A stretch of DNA of 64,000 nt. It comes from Bactrocera neohumeralis (Eukaryota > Arthropoda > Insecta > Diptera > Tephritidae). The notes under the pieces were generated by a model. It was given only the letters and a program-made list of their open reading frames with translations. It made no database searches and was not told the DNA's origin. Each line of letters begins with the position of its first letter. Position 1 is the first letter of the stretch. The DNA is taken from NCBI RefSeq assembly GCF_024586455.1, contig NC_065920.1:15710144-15774143 (forward strand), written 5' to 3'. Of this stretch, positions 46,115 to 58,974 are shown piece by piece. Both the position numbers and the translations under genes were made by a program.

Positions 46115-46766
46115 GCAAATGGTTTTTATTGCTACAAATTACTCAAAGAGGGTCGAGAACGCGTTGATGACGAACCACGTACAGGACGACCATCAACATC
46201 AACTTATGATCAACACGTCAATAAAATAAAGAAATTGGTGCTTAGGAATCGACGATTAATAGTCGGAGCTCTTACTAGCATCGTTGGTATATCAGAAGAT
46301 TCAGTGAAAACCATGCTGAAAGATCAGCATCACGTTAACGTCTGTGGAACAATGCTTTCCAACTACCGGGATATCATGAAACGTATTATTACTGGCAATG
46401 AGTCTCGGATCTATGCTGGCGATCCAAAAACAGACGATCGATCTGCCAAATATCGTAACAAAGGAGAGCTGGAGCTGAAAAAACTACATCATAGCAGATC
46501 AAAAATCAAAGTTATGTGACAGTTATCTTCGATTATCGAAGTGTGGTGCCCTCTGAACTCCTTACGAATAGCCAAACTGTCAACAAAGAATACTATTTAA
46601 GTATTATATGTCATTTGTGTGAAGCTATTCGTAAAAAGAGGCCGGAATTAAGGTCCGACAACTCTTGGCTTTGAACCACGGTAATACACCGCCGCTTACT
46701 GCATTGATTCTTTGTGAGCTTTTCGTGAAATTTTCAACCAACATCGTGCCACAACCAAAGGATAGA
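46115..46766 (+). pseudogene. Mariner (DD34D) transposase relic
   Basis: The open frame 46133-46519 reads KLLKEGRERVDDEPRTGRPS then TSTYDQHVNKIKKLVLRNRR, IVGISEDSVKTMLKD, a deletion of roughly 20 residues, then VNVCGTMLSNYRDIMKRIIT and GNESRIYAGDP. The first catalytic box, normally TGDETW, is TGNESR, so Asp is lost. After the stop, shifted frames give VVPSELLTNSQTVNKEYY-like and NHGNTPPLTALILCELF then VKFSTNIVPQP. The second box HDNAP has become HGNTP, losing that Asp too. The third box (SPDLAPCD) is absent. Catalytically dead and 5'/3'-truncated. Confidence 0.85.
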
Positions 46767-46829
46767 TTTTGAAGAATAAGTTAAGAATTTTAAATTTATG
46801 AACAAATTCTTACTATTTTTTACACATAG

Positions 46830-47560
46830 TAGTATAGCTGTCATACAAATTGAATGACCAAAATTATGTTCTTTTATGGAAAACTTTTTTATTTGACGAG
46901 ATATTTTCACAAAATGCAGCACAGATTATTTTTTAAACAATGACATAATTTCTTAAGAAACTGTTTAGATCGGTTTAGCTGCCATAGAAACTGACCTATC
47001 CAACCGAAGACCTTGTATGGTAAACTTTTCAATTCAGCCAGGTGTCCTAACAAAATTTGGTATAGATTATTATCGAAGGCATTGCTACAATTTCCGAAGA
47101 AATTGTTAAGATCGGAATACTACAACATATAGCTGTCATGCAAACTGAACGATCAGAATCAGGTTCTATTAAGGAAAATGGGTAAATTTGTCGAGATATA
47201 TTCAAGAAATTTGGCATAGATTATTATCTAAGACATGGCTATAATATCCGCGGAAGTTGTTCATATCAGACCACTATAGCATATAGCTGACATACAAACT
47301 GACCGATCCAACTGAAAACCTTGTATGGGAAACTTTTTTATTTAATGAGATAAAAGCACGAAAATTCCTTAAGAAATAGTTCATATCAGACCGCTATAGA
47401 ATACATAGCTGCCATACAAACTGAACGCACTAAATCAAATTTTTATATGGAAAGTTTTTTTCTTATTATTAATTATCTTAACAAATTTGACACAAATAAT
47501 TATTCAAGACATCACCATGAACTCAAAATTAATTTTTGAGATCAATTCATTCAGTATATT
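46830..47560 (+). repeat. Five-unit ~154-bp tandem repeat
   Basis: The landmark GCTG.CAT..AAA.TGA occurs at 46837, 46978, 47132, 47286 and 47408, spaced 141, 154, 154 and 122 bp. Units contain TGTATGG.AAACTTTT, TGACGAGATAT, AAATTTGGCATAGATTATTA and GATCGGA..ACTA.A.CATATAG. This is the longest array of the family in the window. Confidence 0.85.
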
Positions 47561-50395
47561 GCTGCAATATGACACAACCGATCAAAAAAATAATAATAAT
47601 AAAATAAAAATAAAAAAAATTAATAAAACTGATATTTCTTTAGTTTGTGGCAAGTTAACATATTAGTACTAGCTGCACGTTATTTAGCAAGTGCTAAGCT
47701 AGTGGAACTACGAAAAGAAAGAAGCTAGTGGCACACAATACTAATCAACTGTACTTTAATGTTCCATATTGGCTTCTCTGCTACAGAGGTTCCCACCTAT
47801 GAAGAGGTGACAGAGACTTGTCGAAATGTCTTCCAATCTGAGCAACAGTGACTTTTCTATACTTTTATGCAAAAAAAATTAAGTAATGTAAGTAAATAGT
47901 TTTATATATACATATGTATGTATATCAGTACAATCAGTTACCTTTTTCACCTCGTTTCCTGCACTTCTTTTGTCTGTTCAATTATCTAGAGCTCTTTACC
48001 ATTTTGTCAAAAAAAATTACAATAATTGCTTCTAGATAAAAAAAGTAAACGGTAATTGATTAAAAACGCTGTATAACTGTGGCACAGCAGCTAGCAGATG
48101 CAAAAAAATATACAAACATACATAAAAAGCATTTTGCAAATCATTTTCGCATTTGATGAGCTACCCAGTAGGTTAGGGTGAAAATTTAATAGGTACCATT
48201 AAATAAAAAAATAAAGAAAACAAAAAAAAATGTATTTTATTGCTAATTTCCCTACTTCAAACTACTTTCGCTTAAAAAAAAAAAAAAAAAAACAACCTTT
48301 ATTTCTTTGCTAATTTCCCTACTTCTCGAACACTTAGCGCTGAAATCCAACAAATCTTCACAATTTCTTTGCCAAACTAGTCGCTCTTTGACTACTTCTT
48401 TCACCAGCTAATGGTGATTTATTGCGCATAAACTCTGCTCCAATTCTACTTTGTGCATTTTTCGCTTTCAATGCAATTACTTATTACAGCTTCAGCGAGT
48501 AAACCATTACAGATTTATATTGCAACATTACATTGAGTGGTTGGAGCGCATTTAGTTGCTTTGTCTGAAAACATGCACACACATACATATGCGCAACACT
48601 GCTGTGAAACATAGCGGCAATGCTGAAAAATTGCACTTTTACAGGCAGCAATTAGTAAGGGGAACTAGCCCGAATAAAACTAGTTTAGGACTCGAACCTT
48701 GTGATTTGAAAATGGACCAGTTCACAAAACTTCAGTTTTTTTTCAATTATAGCAGAAATATTCAATGAATTAGTTTATTAAAATTCAAAGATTTTATTCA
48801 ATTAAGCTTAGAGAATAAAAAAGCTGAAATAAAAGCTTTAAAAAAAGCTTTAAGTTCAAATGCTATGGAGGTGTTATTTTGAAGAAAATTTGTGATTTTT
48901 TGAAAAAAAAAATATTTCATTGTTTATTTTGAACTAATCAGCAACTTGATATACATACATAATTGATCAAACACTCGAGATCAAATTTGACCCGGACTTG
49001 TCGCACTCAACGCAATTGATAATATTTTTTTTCATATTTTGTTAGAAGCTAGTCTAATTGTTTTGTTTTGTTAAATCTTTGTTATCTTGCTTGCAATTAA
49101 TCAAACCCCGCTCTGAAGTTTATACGACTCGTATTCAAAAGCCAGCTTTGAACTAAATCCAACCCCACTACTTCACTGCAAAAATACTGCTCACGACTGC
49201 CGCATATAAATAGTATGCGGGTGAGAGAGTGCATAAGTCTGCATGTACGCTTGCGTCTTACAGTTCATTTGCAAGGTGAAAGCCTTGCTACACTTCAATG
49301 CATTTGCTATTTATAAAATTTAATTTCACTCGCTGCTCGAACTTCTTCCGCACTCGCTTTATCTCGCAACACTAACCTTTTTGTTTCAATTGAACTTTCG
49401 TTTGCTGCTCTTTTATGTGTGTATGCACGCCGGTTTCTTTCTCATTTGCCATGAGTTGTGTGCATTTTCTTTTCCCGTTTTTTGTTTGGGTGTAATTTGA
49501 AGAGCGATTTCAATGTGCTTAACCTGACCCTCATTGAATAGCTGAATAGTTGCGAAATCGCTCTTTTGCCACTCTAATGCAATTACTTACTTTTTGTAAG
49601 ACTCCCCCACACCCCACCCCCTACGTAATTGCGTAAATGTGCTTAGTCTGGTGAATGTGCTTTGGTTTTTGTTTGTTGCTATGCTCTCACCTCCATTTGC
49701 AACTTCATTTATTTGCGTAAAATTTGTGCGAGGCGGTTTGAGTGGCCCTTTCACTATTGAATTGAGGAATTCAATGAATCTTTTGATGGCATAAAGCAAG
49801 TTGAAAGTTCCCTCGGAGATCTGGTAATTTTCTGATTCAATTTGCAACAGAAAACTAAGCCTATTTCGTGGGTGAGGCTTCGGTGAGTGTGTGTATGTGT
49901 TTGTGGCAGCAGACATACCCACAATACAAAACAAAGTCCCAACAAGACTAGCCCTTTATTTGCCTCCTTCTTTCATTTTCATTTTAATGTTTCTGTTTCT
50001 GTTTTTGTTTCTGTTTGCTTTCTAACTCTTGAATTATTTAATTTGCGCATTTCTGCTGATTAGAAATGCAAAGCTAATATTTGGGCAGGTAATGCTGGCG
50101 CACAGACTCGCGCAAGCTTACAGTTAGTTCAACATACCTGCCCAATCAACAGTGAACCGCCATTGTCTAATACAATTTTCATAACAGGAAAGAAAACTTC
50201 AATTGTATCAAGAGATGAACAGAAGTCTGGAAGGCATTGTATATGCACATATTCCAAAGCAGATGACTCAGCATAGGTTGTGTTTGTTTGTTGATTCATG
50301 AATAGAATTTAGACACTAAATATCAATAAGCCGCCAGGTCACTTTTGGCACACCGTCGGGAAGCATCCTATCACTGTTGATAGTCACCTTGATCA
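47561..50395. other. AT-rich non-coding DNA, no gene recognised
   Basis: Contains A-rich runs (48275-48293) and a GTTTCTGTTTCTGTTTTTGT run at about 49990. No transposon motif was found. Confidence 0.5.
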
Positions 50396-50399
50396 ATGA

Positions 50400-51790
50400 A
50401 CTAATATGTAGTTCTACTCGACAAGGGGAACTTTATGGTCGTCTGTTAGGCGGACGACCTCGCTGTCCTCTGTAAAGAAATGAATCTCAATCACTTAACC
50501 CTGTTCATGGCTACAGGTCTTGAGATCCCCGCCAACTGGATGGAGGGTCACGACCTAACTGTTATTTCAGAGAAAAATATTTCCATTCTCGAGTTCTGTC
50601 AAATATCTTGGAGTTATCCTAGACAAAAAGTTAAACCGGCAGAAGAGTCACTCGCCCGAAGTTGAGTTGGCGACCCAATATGGTTTATTGGCTTTACATA
50701 AGTGTCATCCGCCCCATACTAAAATATGGTGTAGTGATATGCTGGATGCCTGGAACAGATCCAACGGGCCTTCTCGTTGGGGATTACGATGCGTAAGGCT
50801 CTGAAGGTTATCCTCGACATACGGCCAATAAATATACAAGTAAAATATGAGACATTGCTTACGCCAACCGGCTCATAGTTTTAGGCATTTGCAGCATGAC
50901 TTCTTACATGACACGAACTCGGGTTAAATTAGTATCGCGAACGAGAAAGGGAGACCTATAAGCAAGTAACAACAGGAAAGGCCTTCTTCTGTAGTAATCC
51001 ATGCACAGAAGGCAGCTTTAATCTTTCAGGCGAAATTATAGGCAAAACAGAAGATGCCAAGTGGGTCTCTGCTGTAATCAGCAAGTCCATAAACTACCAA
51101 GACTCTCTGCGTTAGGTATATTCAAGCAATCAATACCTCGGCTAACATTACCTGGGAAGGAAATAAAAAGGCAGAAGAACTCGCCCGACCGAGGGTAGCT
51201 GGAAACCCAATTCTCCTGAGCTGCTAAGATCATTCATCTCTTTCAATGGTTAATTGGAGTAATATACTCTAGAAGAACCCTCAGGTCATGGACCACCAGT
51301 AACACATGAGATACAAATTAACAGCTGAAGGTTTTCAGGCCAAAACACTTCACTTCTAGACAAAAAAAAACTTAGTAATATTGTTGGTGTCATTGCAGAT
51401 CACCTAGTCTTAATATCCGGCCTTCGAAAATTGAGAAATATGGATTTGACGGAATGCAGAGCAGGAACGGTTGATAATAAGTTGCTGGAACATTATCTAT
51501 GCGAATTCCCAGCCTACAGCCGGATGAGGCGGGATATTTTCATGACTTCCAATGGTACGACGAGACATTGGTCCGTTAGATTGAAAATATAATCAGATTT
51601 TTCATCAAAACGACCGAGTTGCTGGAAAAGAATTTCTTTGGTTACCACCCCGGAACACAATGGGCTTAATGATGTCCTTAGTGCGGCCACCTGCGGTCTG
51701 ATGCTCATGCGTCTTCTATCAACCAGCCAATCAACCAAAAGGTTCAGAGGTCGCCCGAAGCAGTGGCAAGTGGTGTGGACTACCATTGAG
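50400..51790 (+). pseudogene. RNase H-type LINE ORF2 fragment (RT end to C-terminal finger)
   Basis: Plus-strand blocks across frames: VKYLGVILDKKLNRQKSH (the KYLGVILD segment, from about 50605), a degenerate WLYISVIRPILKYGVV, GITMRKALKVILDIRPINIQ then VKYETLL (the ALE.LL.I.P segment), a poorly kept RNase H stretch, and ADHLVLISGLRKLRNMDLTE then CRAGTVDNKLLEHYLCEFPA and YSRMRRDI, the C-terminal Cys/His tail. A 3'-UTR-like GAACACAATGGGCTTAATGA follows. It is 5'-truncated, with many stops. Confidence 0.75.
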
Positions 51791-52790
51791 TAGGTGCTTT
51801 ATTCAATAAATTTTCCGAACGACAAAAAAATTTTTCAAAAAATTGTGAACCAGAAATTGTGAGTTTCAAGCCAATTTGTAGCATGAAAAATCAGTGCGGA
51901 CTCAACCTAAAGCCTGTAGGCCAATTCTTTTGGCGAAAAACACAAAGTCGCTAAATGAAAGCAGAGGCTCAAGTACAAAGGTATCTCGCACCGCTTTTTT
52001 GAAACAACCAAAATGATATCAACGAAGGGATATTTTCCTACGAGCTTGATCTTCCCATAAGTAATAAGTATTTCCTAATAAAATTTAATAAAACACTAGT
52101 AAAATTTAATTTTATAAAAACCTTTCAAAATGGCAAGTCTCACTTAATGCAACCAGAGCAATAAGAACAACAACAACCAGATTGGCGTCAGTTTGGCGCG
52201 TGCGATTTCCCTCTCTTAATTCGCGTTCAATTCTTCCGCCATCTGTCAAAATGTCGGCATTTGTCGGTAAACGCTTCGGTTGCTTTTGCTGAAGTTGAGT
52301 TGCTCGCGGCGGCATTGCAGTCGGCTTCAGTGCGTTGCACAAGATTAAGTATGTACAAATGTGCACTTATAGCGGAAGAAAAGTGCAAAAACAATAGCAA
52401 ATGAAAAACACTTTGCCAGAGATTACTTTGCTTTCGCGAATATGCAACCGCCTTAGCGCTGCATACGGCAAATAAATTTTTATTATAGCTACTTGATTTG
52501 AAAATGTGCGCGCTCATGCTTCTTCTTCTTATTCTTCTCGCATTGGGAATGCGCGTCGAAATCACACAGTGCATTCAAGTTTCAAATCCGTGGCGTGCAC
52601 ATAAATATAAATATAAACAGGCAACAGCGCACATTTCGTACACACTAACTCGTGTTTATTGGTGCTTGTGCCCAATTGATGTGTGCGTGTGTTTTTTGTG
52701 TTTATTTATTTTGTTTCATTGTAGTGGTGTGTCCGCTTTAGTCTTTATTTTAAAGAATTCAACCTAATATAGAAACGTATATATACATAT
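51791..52790. other. Non-coding DNA
   Basis: No gene or repeat was recognised. The next repeat-terminus-like sequence (CATTAGGGTGGGCAAAAAAC) starts at 52794. Confidence 0.5.
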
Positions 52791-52984
52791 GTTCATTAGG
52801 GTGGGCAAAAAACAAATTGTGGGTTAAAATTAACTTATTTACACAAAAGACTATTCCTTTAAGACTGCATTTTTATTGTTTTTCCCGTACAAATAATAAT
52901 AAATAATACGTGAAAAATATGTTTGTATAGAAAAGGTGGGTGGTTTTATTTACTGCTCCGGAGTGCATGCTCCTTCACAGACTT

Positions 52985-53460
52985 TCCACTCCAATAGCTG
53001 GTTAAAGAAAACCTAAGGAACAGCAGAATCGCAGGTTACATCAGCTTTACAGATGAGCTGACAAGGAAAGGTACCGCAGCCTCCCTATCAGTATAATATA
53101 AACGGATTGGTGGTCCCCTCTTTTCCTGTGGTCTAGTACTGAACAGCTGGGGAGCATACACAGGATATTTTTGGCCTAAGATTAATCGTTAGAGATCGAG
53201 TAAGCTCTTCGTCCTCAGAAAGATTAACCTCTACCTAGTTAGTTCTAACCGGCTATTGCGAGTTTAAAAACTTTCGGTGTCCTTGTAAGCTTGAAAATCT
53301 TACCAGACGTTAGCTGCAGAAGCTGTAAGAAAGAAAACGAGGACTATTCCGCTTACGCTAGAACAAGGCCTTACCAATTGGGAGCTCATCTTTTCAGATA
53401 TCCCACCGAACTGACGGTGGTAGCAAAATCTTCTAGGTGATTTTTCTGAGTTTAGAAAAT
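52985..53460 (+). pseudogene. Probable LINE C-terminal tail, very decayed
   Basis: Plus-strand codons near 53245-53320 read VLTGYCEFKNFRCPCKLENL, resembling the VLTGHC segment at the start of the LINE C-terminal tail, followed by a Lys/Arg-rich degenerate stretch. The Cys pattern downstream is not kept. The call rests on this short block. Confidence 0.35.
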
Positions 53461-53464
53461 AACG

Positions 53465-53590
53465 TTGGAAAATTTGATAGCTATTACTTATAGGAGCTTC
53501 AGTGGATTACTCATGCGTCATGTCATACGAATATCAAGTAAGATTGGGTTACTCATACGCCATGTCATGCAAAGGTCATGGGAAGAACAA
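53465..53590 (+). repeat. Short copy of the 42-bp-minisatellite element
   Basis: It starts AAATTTGATAGCTATTACTT then ATAGGAGCTTCAGTGGATTA, then two units carrying TCATGCGTCATGTCATACGA and TCATACGCCATGTCATGCAA. The same opening precedes the expanded array at 56460, so both are copies of one dispersed sequence. Confidence 0.8.
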
Positions 53591-54605
53591 TTAAGAGTCG
53601 GTTTTTCTAGTAGGGAGAAGTATCATTTTGCCGCATTTTGGTGCTCTTGCTCCTCTCCCCTGCCTTTGCCAATACTGTTTTAGGCGCTGGTATCTGATTA
53701 GCACCCCGCCATACATGAAGTGCCATAATAGTGAGGCTAAGGCTGAATTTTTAGGTAGTCCACTCACGATAGAGCTATTCTATGCATCGTGCCTTCGTCG
53801 GTATCAAAAATCAGCAGTGGTTCAGCTCAGGAGTTGAATTTTTATGGCTTCACAAAAGACGGCTTATAGTAATGTATCAAGTGCCATCTCTGGATTAGTG
53901 ATCTTATCTTACCTAACTTAGATTCATTTTAACACATATTATAAATAAATTAGATTCTTGCTTAACCCTAATGCACATATTTTCTTATAAAAATGTACAA
54001 ATATACAATTATTGTAATACCTATAAGAAAAGATATATATATATATATGACCTCCATAGTGCGCGTCAACTTGATTTATTGCATTTTAAATATCAACAGC
54101 AAGGACAAGCGTATGTTTTGTCGGAATAAAGCTAAAAATAAAATTTAAAGAAAGGATAAATAAAAGCAAATGTATGACAGTGACACTCTCACAGGCGAAG
54201 TAATGAGCAATGCTTGTGCCGTTTATCTTAATCAAAGAATGCAACTTGAAAATTTACTTGCCTCATTTCATTCTTAAACCCCTTCAACTTCCTACTTTAT
54301 TTGCTGCTTTCTCTACAGTTTACTTATACCGTTAGTATGCATGCACACTTTTGAAAATACATAGTATGTAATGTATGTTTGGCTGCTGAAACAGAAGCTT
54401 AAGCAATATCTTTTAAAGCAGTGTGCAATTACAACAAATACAAGCATGGCTTGGTAAGATTTTGGCTAAATTAAACAGTAAATATCATAGCGAATTGTAA
54501 AAGCTTTGAAGGCGTGAAGAATTTCAAGGTGCTTGAAAAGATTTCATGCTAAAAAAGTTTAGTACCACATAAATTCAGTATACTCGTATAGTATAAGGAG
54601 GCTTG
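53591..54605. other. Non-coding DNA
   Basis: No gene was recognised. A short AT run lies at about 54031. Confidence 0.5.
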
Positions 54606-54609
54606 AAAA

Positions 54610-54945
54610 AGGTTTTAGCAATTTGGTTACTCAGTTTTTGAGATATCGACCTAAAATTCTGCACAAGTTATTTTCGCTCAAAGAAGCTGCTTGCTTGCCG
54701 AAACCACTGATATCGGACCAATATGGTATATAGCTGTCATACAAACTGACCGACCAAAAACATGACTTTGTATAGAAATCTATTTTATTTGACAAGATAT
54801 CTTCACGAAATTTGACTGGGATTATTTACCATGACAACGATACAATCTCCCAAGATCTTATACTGATCGGACTACTATAGCATATACCTGCCATATAAAC
54901 CGACCGATGAAAATTAAGATAAAGATTTTTTATATACCCCTTTAG
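54610..54945 (+). repeat. ~154-bp-type dispersed repeat, two units
   Basis: Landmarks TAGCTGTCATACAAACTGAC (about 54731) and TACCTGCCATATAAACCGAC (about 54886) are ~155 bp apart, with GACAAGATATCTTCACGAAA and GATCGGACTACTATAGCATA in place. Confidence 0.85.
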
Positions 54946-56455
54946 CTATAAGAAATGCACCTGTGAAAGATAATATAGCTACGGTGTGGTCCCAGTTAAC
55001 TTTGTTTTAGTTTTTACTCAATAAAATTTTTTACTAAGAAACCTTGAATATGGACCCATAGACATATAATAATATACAATTTAGCAATTTCAAATTTCTT
55101 AGACTGCTTAACAAAATCGGTTTGCGCAGTTCCAATATGTAGCAATTTTTAGACGTAGAAAAGCAATAAATATCATATTTCCTTGAAAATCGACTGATTG
55201 ATATCGCATGAATAGTAGTATATAGCAATACAGTTATATAAAAGAAAAGTTTGTTATTAGAATAATTAACTTTTTACTCCTACGACCTCCTTCCGTAAAC
55301 CCCAACTTCTCACTTCCATTTCCGTTTGTTGCATACTTCTTTTTCTGTTCTATTCTCCACACCACACACGCTGTCTGTCCACGTTTTATGCTCTGCATAT
55401 TTTCGGTCTATTTCAAAGCATATTGCACAAAGTAGCACACTTCCTCTATTCTGGTAACAGTTTCTTGCTACAAATGTTATATTGCATTGCTGGCGTCCGT
55501 TATAAGGCTGCAACGCACGAACAGACAAATAAAGTACTTATACAAAACAAATATCCCGTAATAGTGGCTTAATACTCACAAAGCATGAGAGACAGTAATA
55601 AAAGCAACAACACTAACAAACAAGAACTTCTTGCAAGTTGAAGGAAATGCAACAAAATGATTTCAATGGTATTTAAGCAAAGTTACTACTTGTAACTGAT
55701 TTCAAATCACGTACAGCTATACAACTGAAATGCTGATCTCCAACTGTGTGTTTGTGTACTTGTATATAAATTTTCTTGTTTGCATGTGTGAGCGCCTTGC
55801 AACTGTTATTTGAATTACACTGTATTTCGCTTGCGTATGTGCTTGCCACTCAATTTCATGCAGTCGAAAATATGCAAGTGAAAATTTGAGTAATTCGCAA
55901 TAACTCAATTTCATCTACCACATTTGTATGTATTGTACATATGTATGTGTAAATGATATCAATGCAATAAATTATATAATAAAATGTTTTCGAAATATTA
56001 CAGTACTTTATTTTTATTGCCTTTACCGAATTTCCTTAACCAAAAAGTGTTTTCGTATTCATCGTTTGCCACCAGAAGTAGCTGTGGCTGTGTCCGTTTG
56101 TTGCTTGGCAAATAGAATTCTATATTTTGACTTTGATATGGCAAATTGACAGTTATTTATTTTACTTTTGAGGAATTTATTATCTGTACAGTGCATTTTA
56201 GCAACATTTCGATTATATTGAAAGTAATAATTCTAATTAAATATCACAACAGATGGCTTAAGTGCACTTCCATTAATTAGATATTCATACATATGTGTAA
56301 ATTTTTGTAAATTTTTTGACACATGTGTTAATAAATTTTCCAATTTCTTTCAATTTGCGACATTTAGAAACATGTAAAGTGAATTGCTAAACCAATTTGT
56401 TTAATAACAAACTCTTATACGTATTTTTTCAAAATGTTTGTAAAGCCAAAAAATA
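54946..56455. other. AT-rich non-coding DNA
   Basis: No gene or repeat was recognised. Confidence 0.5.
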
Positions 56456-56459
56456 CTGT

Positions 56460-57000
56460 TGTAAAATTTAATAGCTATTACTTATAGGACCTTAAGTGGA
56501 TTACTCATACGACGTACGAAGATCAAGTAGGATTGGGTTCGAGAATCAAATATAAGTGCGTTACACATACGTCATGTTACAAGAAGACCAAGTATAAATA
56601 GGTTAATCATACGCTATGTTAGACGAAAATCTAATATAATATCAAGAACAAGTCGGTTACTCATACGCCATATCAGACGAAAATCGAATAAATGTGCGAA
56701 ACTCACATGCCATGTCACTCAAAGAGCGAATAAGAGTATGTTACTCATACGCCATGTTACATGAAGACCAAATACAAATAGATAGCTCATACGCCATGGC
56801 CTACGAAAATCGAATATAAGTGCGTTACTCATACGCCATACAACACGAAGTCCAAGTAGGAATGCTTTACTCATACGCCATGTTACAAGAATTCCGACCA
56901 CAAATAGGTTACTCATACGCCATGTCAGACGAAATCGCATACATTATAAATATATTACTCATACGCAATGTCATATATTATGTATGTATGTCAAATCGTC
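56460..57000 (+). repeat. 42-bp minisatellite, eleven TCATACGCCAT units
   Basis: The landmark TCATACGCCAT or a close variant occurs at 56505, 56565, 56607, 56661, 56703, 56745, 56787, 56829, 56871, 56913 and 56959. Seven of the ten spacings are exactly 42 bp; the others are 60, 54 and 46. Two unit types tend to alternate, one with GAAGACCAA.TA.AAATAG and one with ACGAAAATCGAATATAAGTG. Because 42 is divisible by 3, the minus strand stays open for 73 codons with WRMS every 14 residues; I regard that frame as a by-product, not a gene. Confidence 0.9.
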
Positions 57001-57985
57001 ACCAATTTTTTTTTTATTGTAAAAAATCATCGCTATAGTTATAGTTATTATAATTATATATGTATTCTCCACAAGTTCTAAGTACTATGATGCGCCAATA
57101 CAACGTTACTTTCACGTATCGCACGTAAAGCGCTAATGCAAATTTCAGGTTTCCTGCAAAAAAAGTGTTGTAATTCTAATAAGCTTTGCATTAGTAAGCA
57201 AAATGTCAATATGATCGTTACATGAACCGTGAACTGTGTAACAGTAATTAACTGTATATATTAAGTGCAATAAGGTTGTTATTAAAAAAATAAAATTCAC
57301 CGTTTACCTTTTTGCAATCATTTCACTAAATCTGTTTTATAACTACCATGCATTTAAAACACATTAACTTTCGGTTTCACTAGGAGATTGTAGAGTTGAG
57401 TCTTAAGACTGCAACAGACAAATTGAATTTTCCTCCTATACCCAAAATTTATATATTTATATATTATAACCAATAAATTTTGATCGCGCTAGTATTCACT
57501 TAAATGAATGCAATCTTTTGAAGTCCTGCTCTATAAACAAGTTAAAAAATTATTTTCACCAGGCACACCCTCATATGCGTATATGTAAATGTTTATCATT
57601 ATGCAAGCATTAACCAATTTGCACTAATTATCGCCTAAAACAATTCCCCTCTCATAGTAAAGTTAATATTTATTTTCAGATATTTACGCTGCCAGCAATT
57701 TCGACAGCTGCTAATGCGCTGCCGTTTATTTGATTTAGTGCCAGTGGAATTGTAAATGTATAATATTTTTCTGGCTATAATCAGCGAGTACATTTTCAGG
57801 TTATGACCTGTATATTAATAGCTGCTTGCTAATATTATAAATATTCATATTTGGTAATAACGGCTTTCAAAATTCCGCAAATTTATTGATAGTTTTCTAT
57901 TTTTGGGTATCATTTTCTGTTTTTGCTAAATAATTTATACGTTAACAAATAAACAGCTAATGGAACTCATACCTATAAAAAGGTA
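57001..57985. other. AT-rich non-coding DNA
   Basis: No gene or repeat was recognised. Confidence 0.5.
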
Positions 57986-57989
57986 AGTG

Positions 57990-58290
57990 AGAAAGAGTTA
58001 AGTACTATTTCACTTCCCATCAGCGTAAATTAAATGAAAATCATAATCAAAATTCTCCCTGTGTTTCATTAGGACAGCTCACATAACATCACCAATATAT
58101 GAAGAATAAATTCAACCAGATATTTCTGAATCCTGATATTAGTTATATGAGGTCTAGGGCAAGTTCTCGCCCGATTCGATCCCTTTTTGACACAGAGATA
58201 CATCGTTAGACGAAAAATACGCTCACATAATTTAATTAAAGTAACTCACATGTTTGCCAATGTGTGTGTATAACGTCAACAAGTTCGAAA
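57990..58290. repeat. Possible fragment of the GGACGGACAGAC-type repeat
   Basis: Segments such as CCTGATATTAGTTATATGAG, GGTCTAGGGCAAGTTCTCGC and CATCGTTAGACGAAAAATACG resemble interior parts of the repeat at 43.1-44.4 kb and the fragment at 5.4 kb. The match is partial. Confidence 0.45.
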
Positions 58291-58439
58291 ATTTTTATAT
58301 GGCTCTGTGGAGGCTAAGCAACGTATTGAACCGATTCAACCCATTTTACTACTATTACATGAAATCAGATGGCTATATATCCTGATCTTAGCAGGAATGC
58401 GCCGCTCCAAGCTACTATAGCGAGGTATAGCGGGTTCAA

Positions 58440-58690
58440 CCTTGCTTAAAGATATGGTCAACCTCCGAGACAAATTCCGACTCTTTGTCGATCTCTATAA
58501 AGGGCACTGCAAGCTCAGGAAGCTGGGTAGATTCCATCTATATGAACAGGGATCACATCATCTCAGTCACGCTCAGCAAGCTCCTTGAATTATTCACAGT
58601 GCTGGATATGTGATATGGAGGAGGGCACAATAAACCATAGGCTGCAGTGTAAAGCCTCTATTATTTTCTATATATCTACATGAAAAGGAT
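58440..58690 (+). pseudogene. LINE C-terminal tail fragment
   Basis: The plus strand reads LFVDLYKGHCKLRKLGRFHL then Y, and after a shift CDMEEGTINHRLQCKAS, corresponding to the L.GHC.L..HL..MG and C..C.E.EET..H.LC.C..L segments of the LINE C-terminal tail. It lies about 290 bp upstream of the 2A-containing N-terminal piece and on the same strand. Confidence 0.6.
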
Positions 58691-58974
58691 TATCATCGAA
58701 ATTTTAAAATATATCACACAATCGGGGTACACATATTCGCTTCGCGTAGATTTGAGTAGTTTTAATCAGATTTTGACAATTTTTAGTGATAAGGTGGCAA
58801 ACCTCAAAGTCACTATTCGTCCAAAGTTTTAACCGGTTACATTGACTGAATCAATTCTCACGACAGCCGGCTATAGGTTTCTGGAATTGACCAATATTTT
58901 ATCCGGTCAAGGGCTGTCTTTTCGGAGATCTAACCCTGTTTGGATCGGTCAGTTTTAGATCAAGTTTGTCATGA

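Noticed and set aside
46115..46766. Domesticated mariner gene
   Set aside because: It is truncated at both ends and has an internal deletion and frameshifts after residue 150.
56719..56940. Repeat protein with WRMS every 14 residues
   Set aside because: It is explained by translation of the 42-bp minisatellite, whose length is a multiple of 3; no start context or flanking coding sequence.
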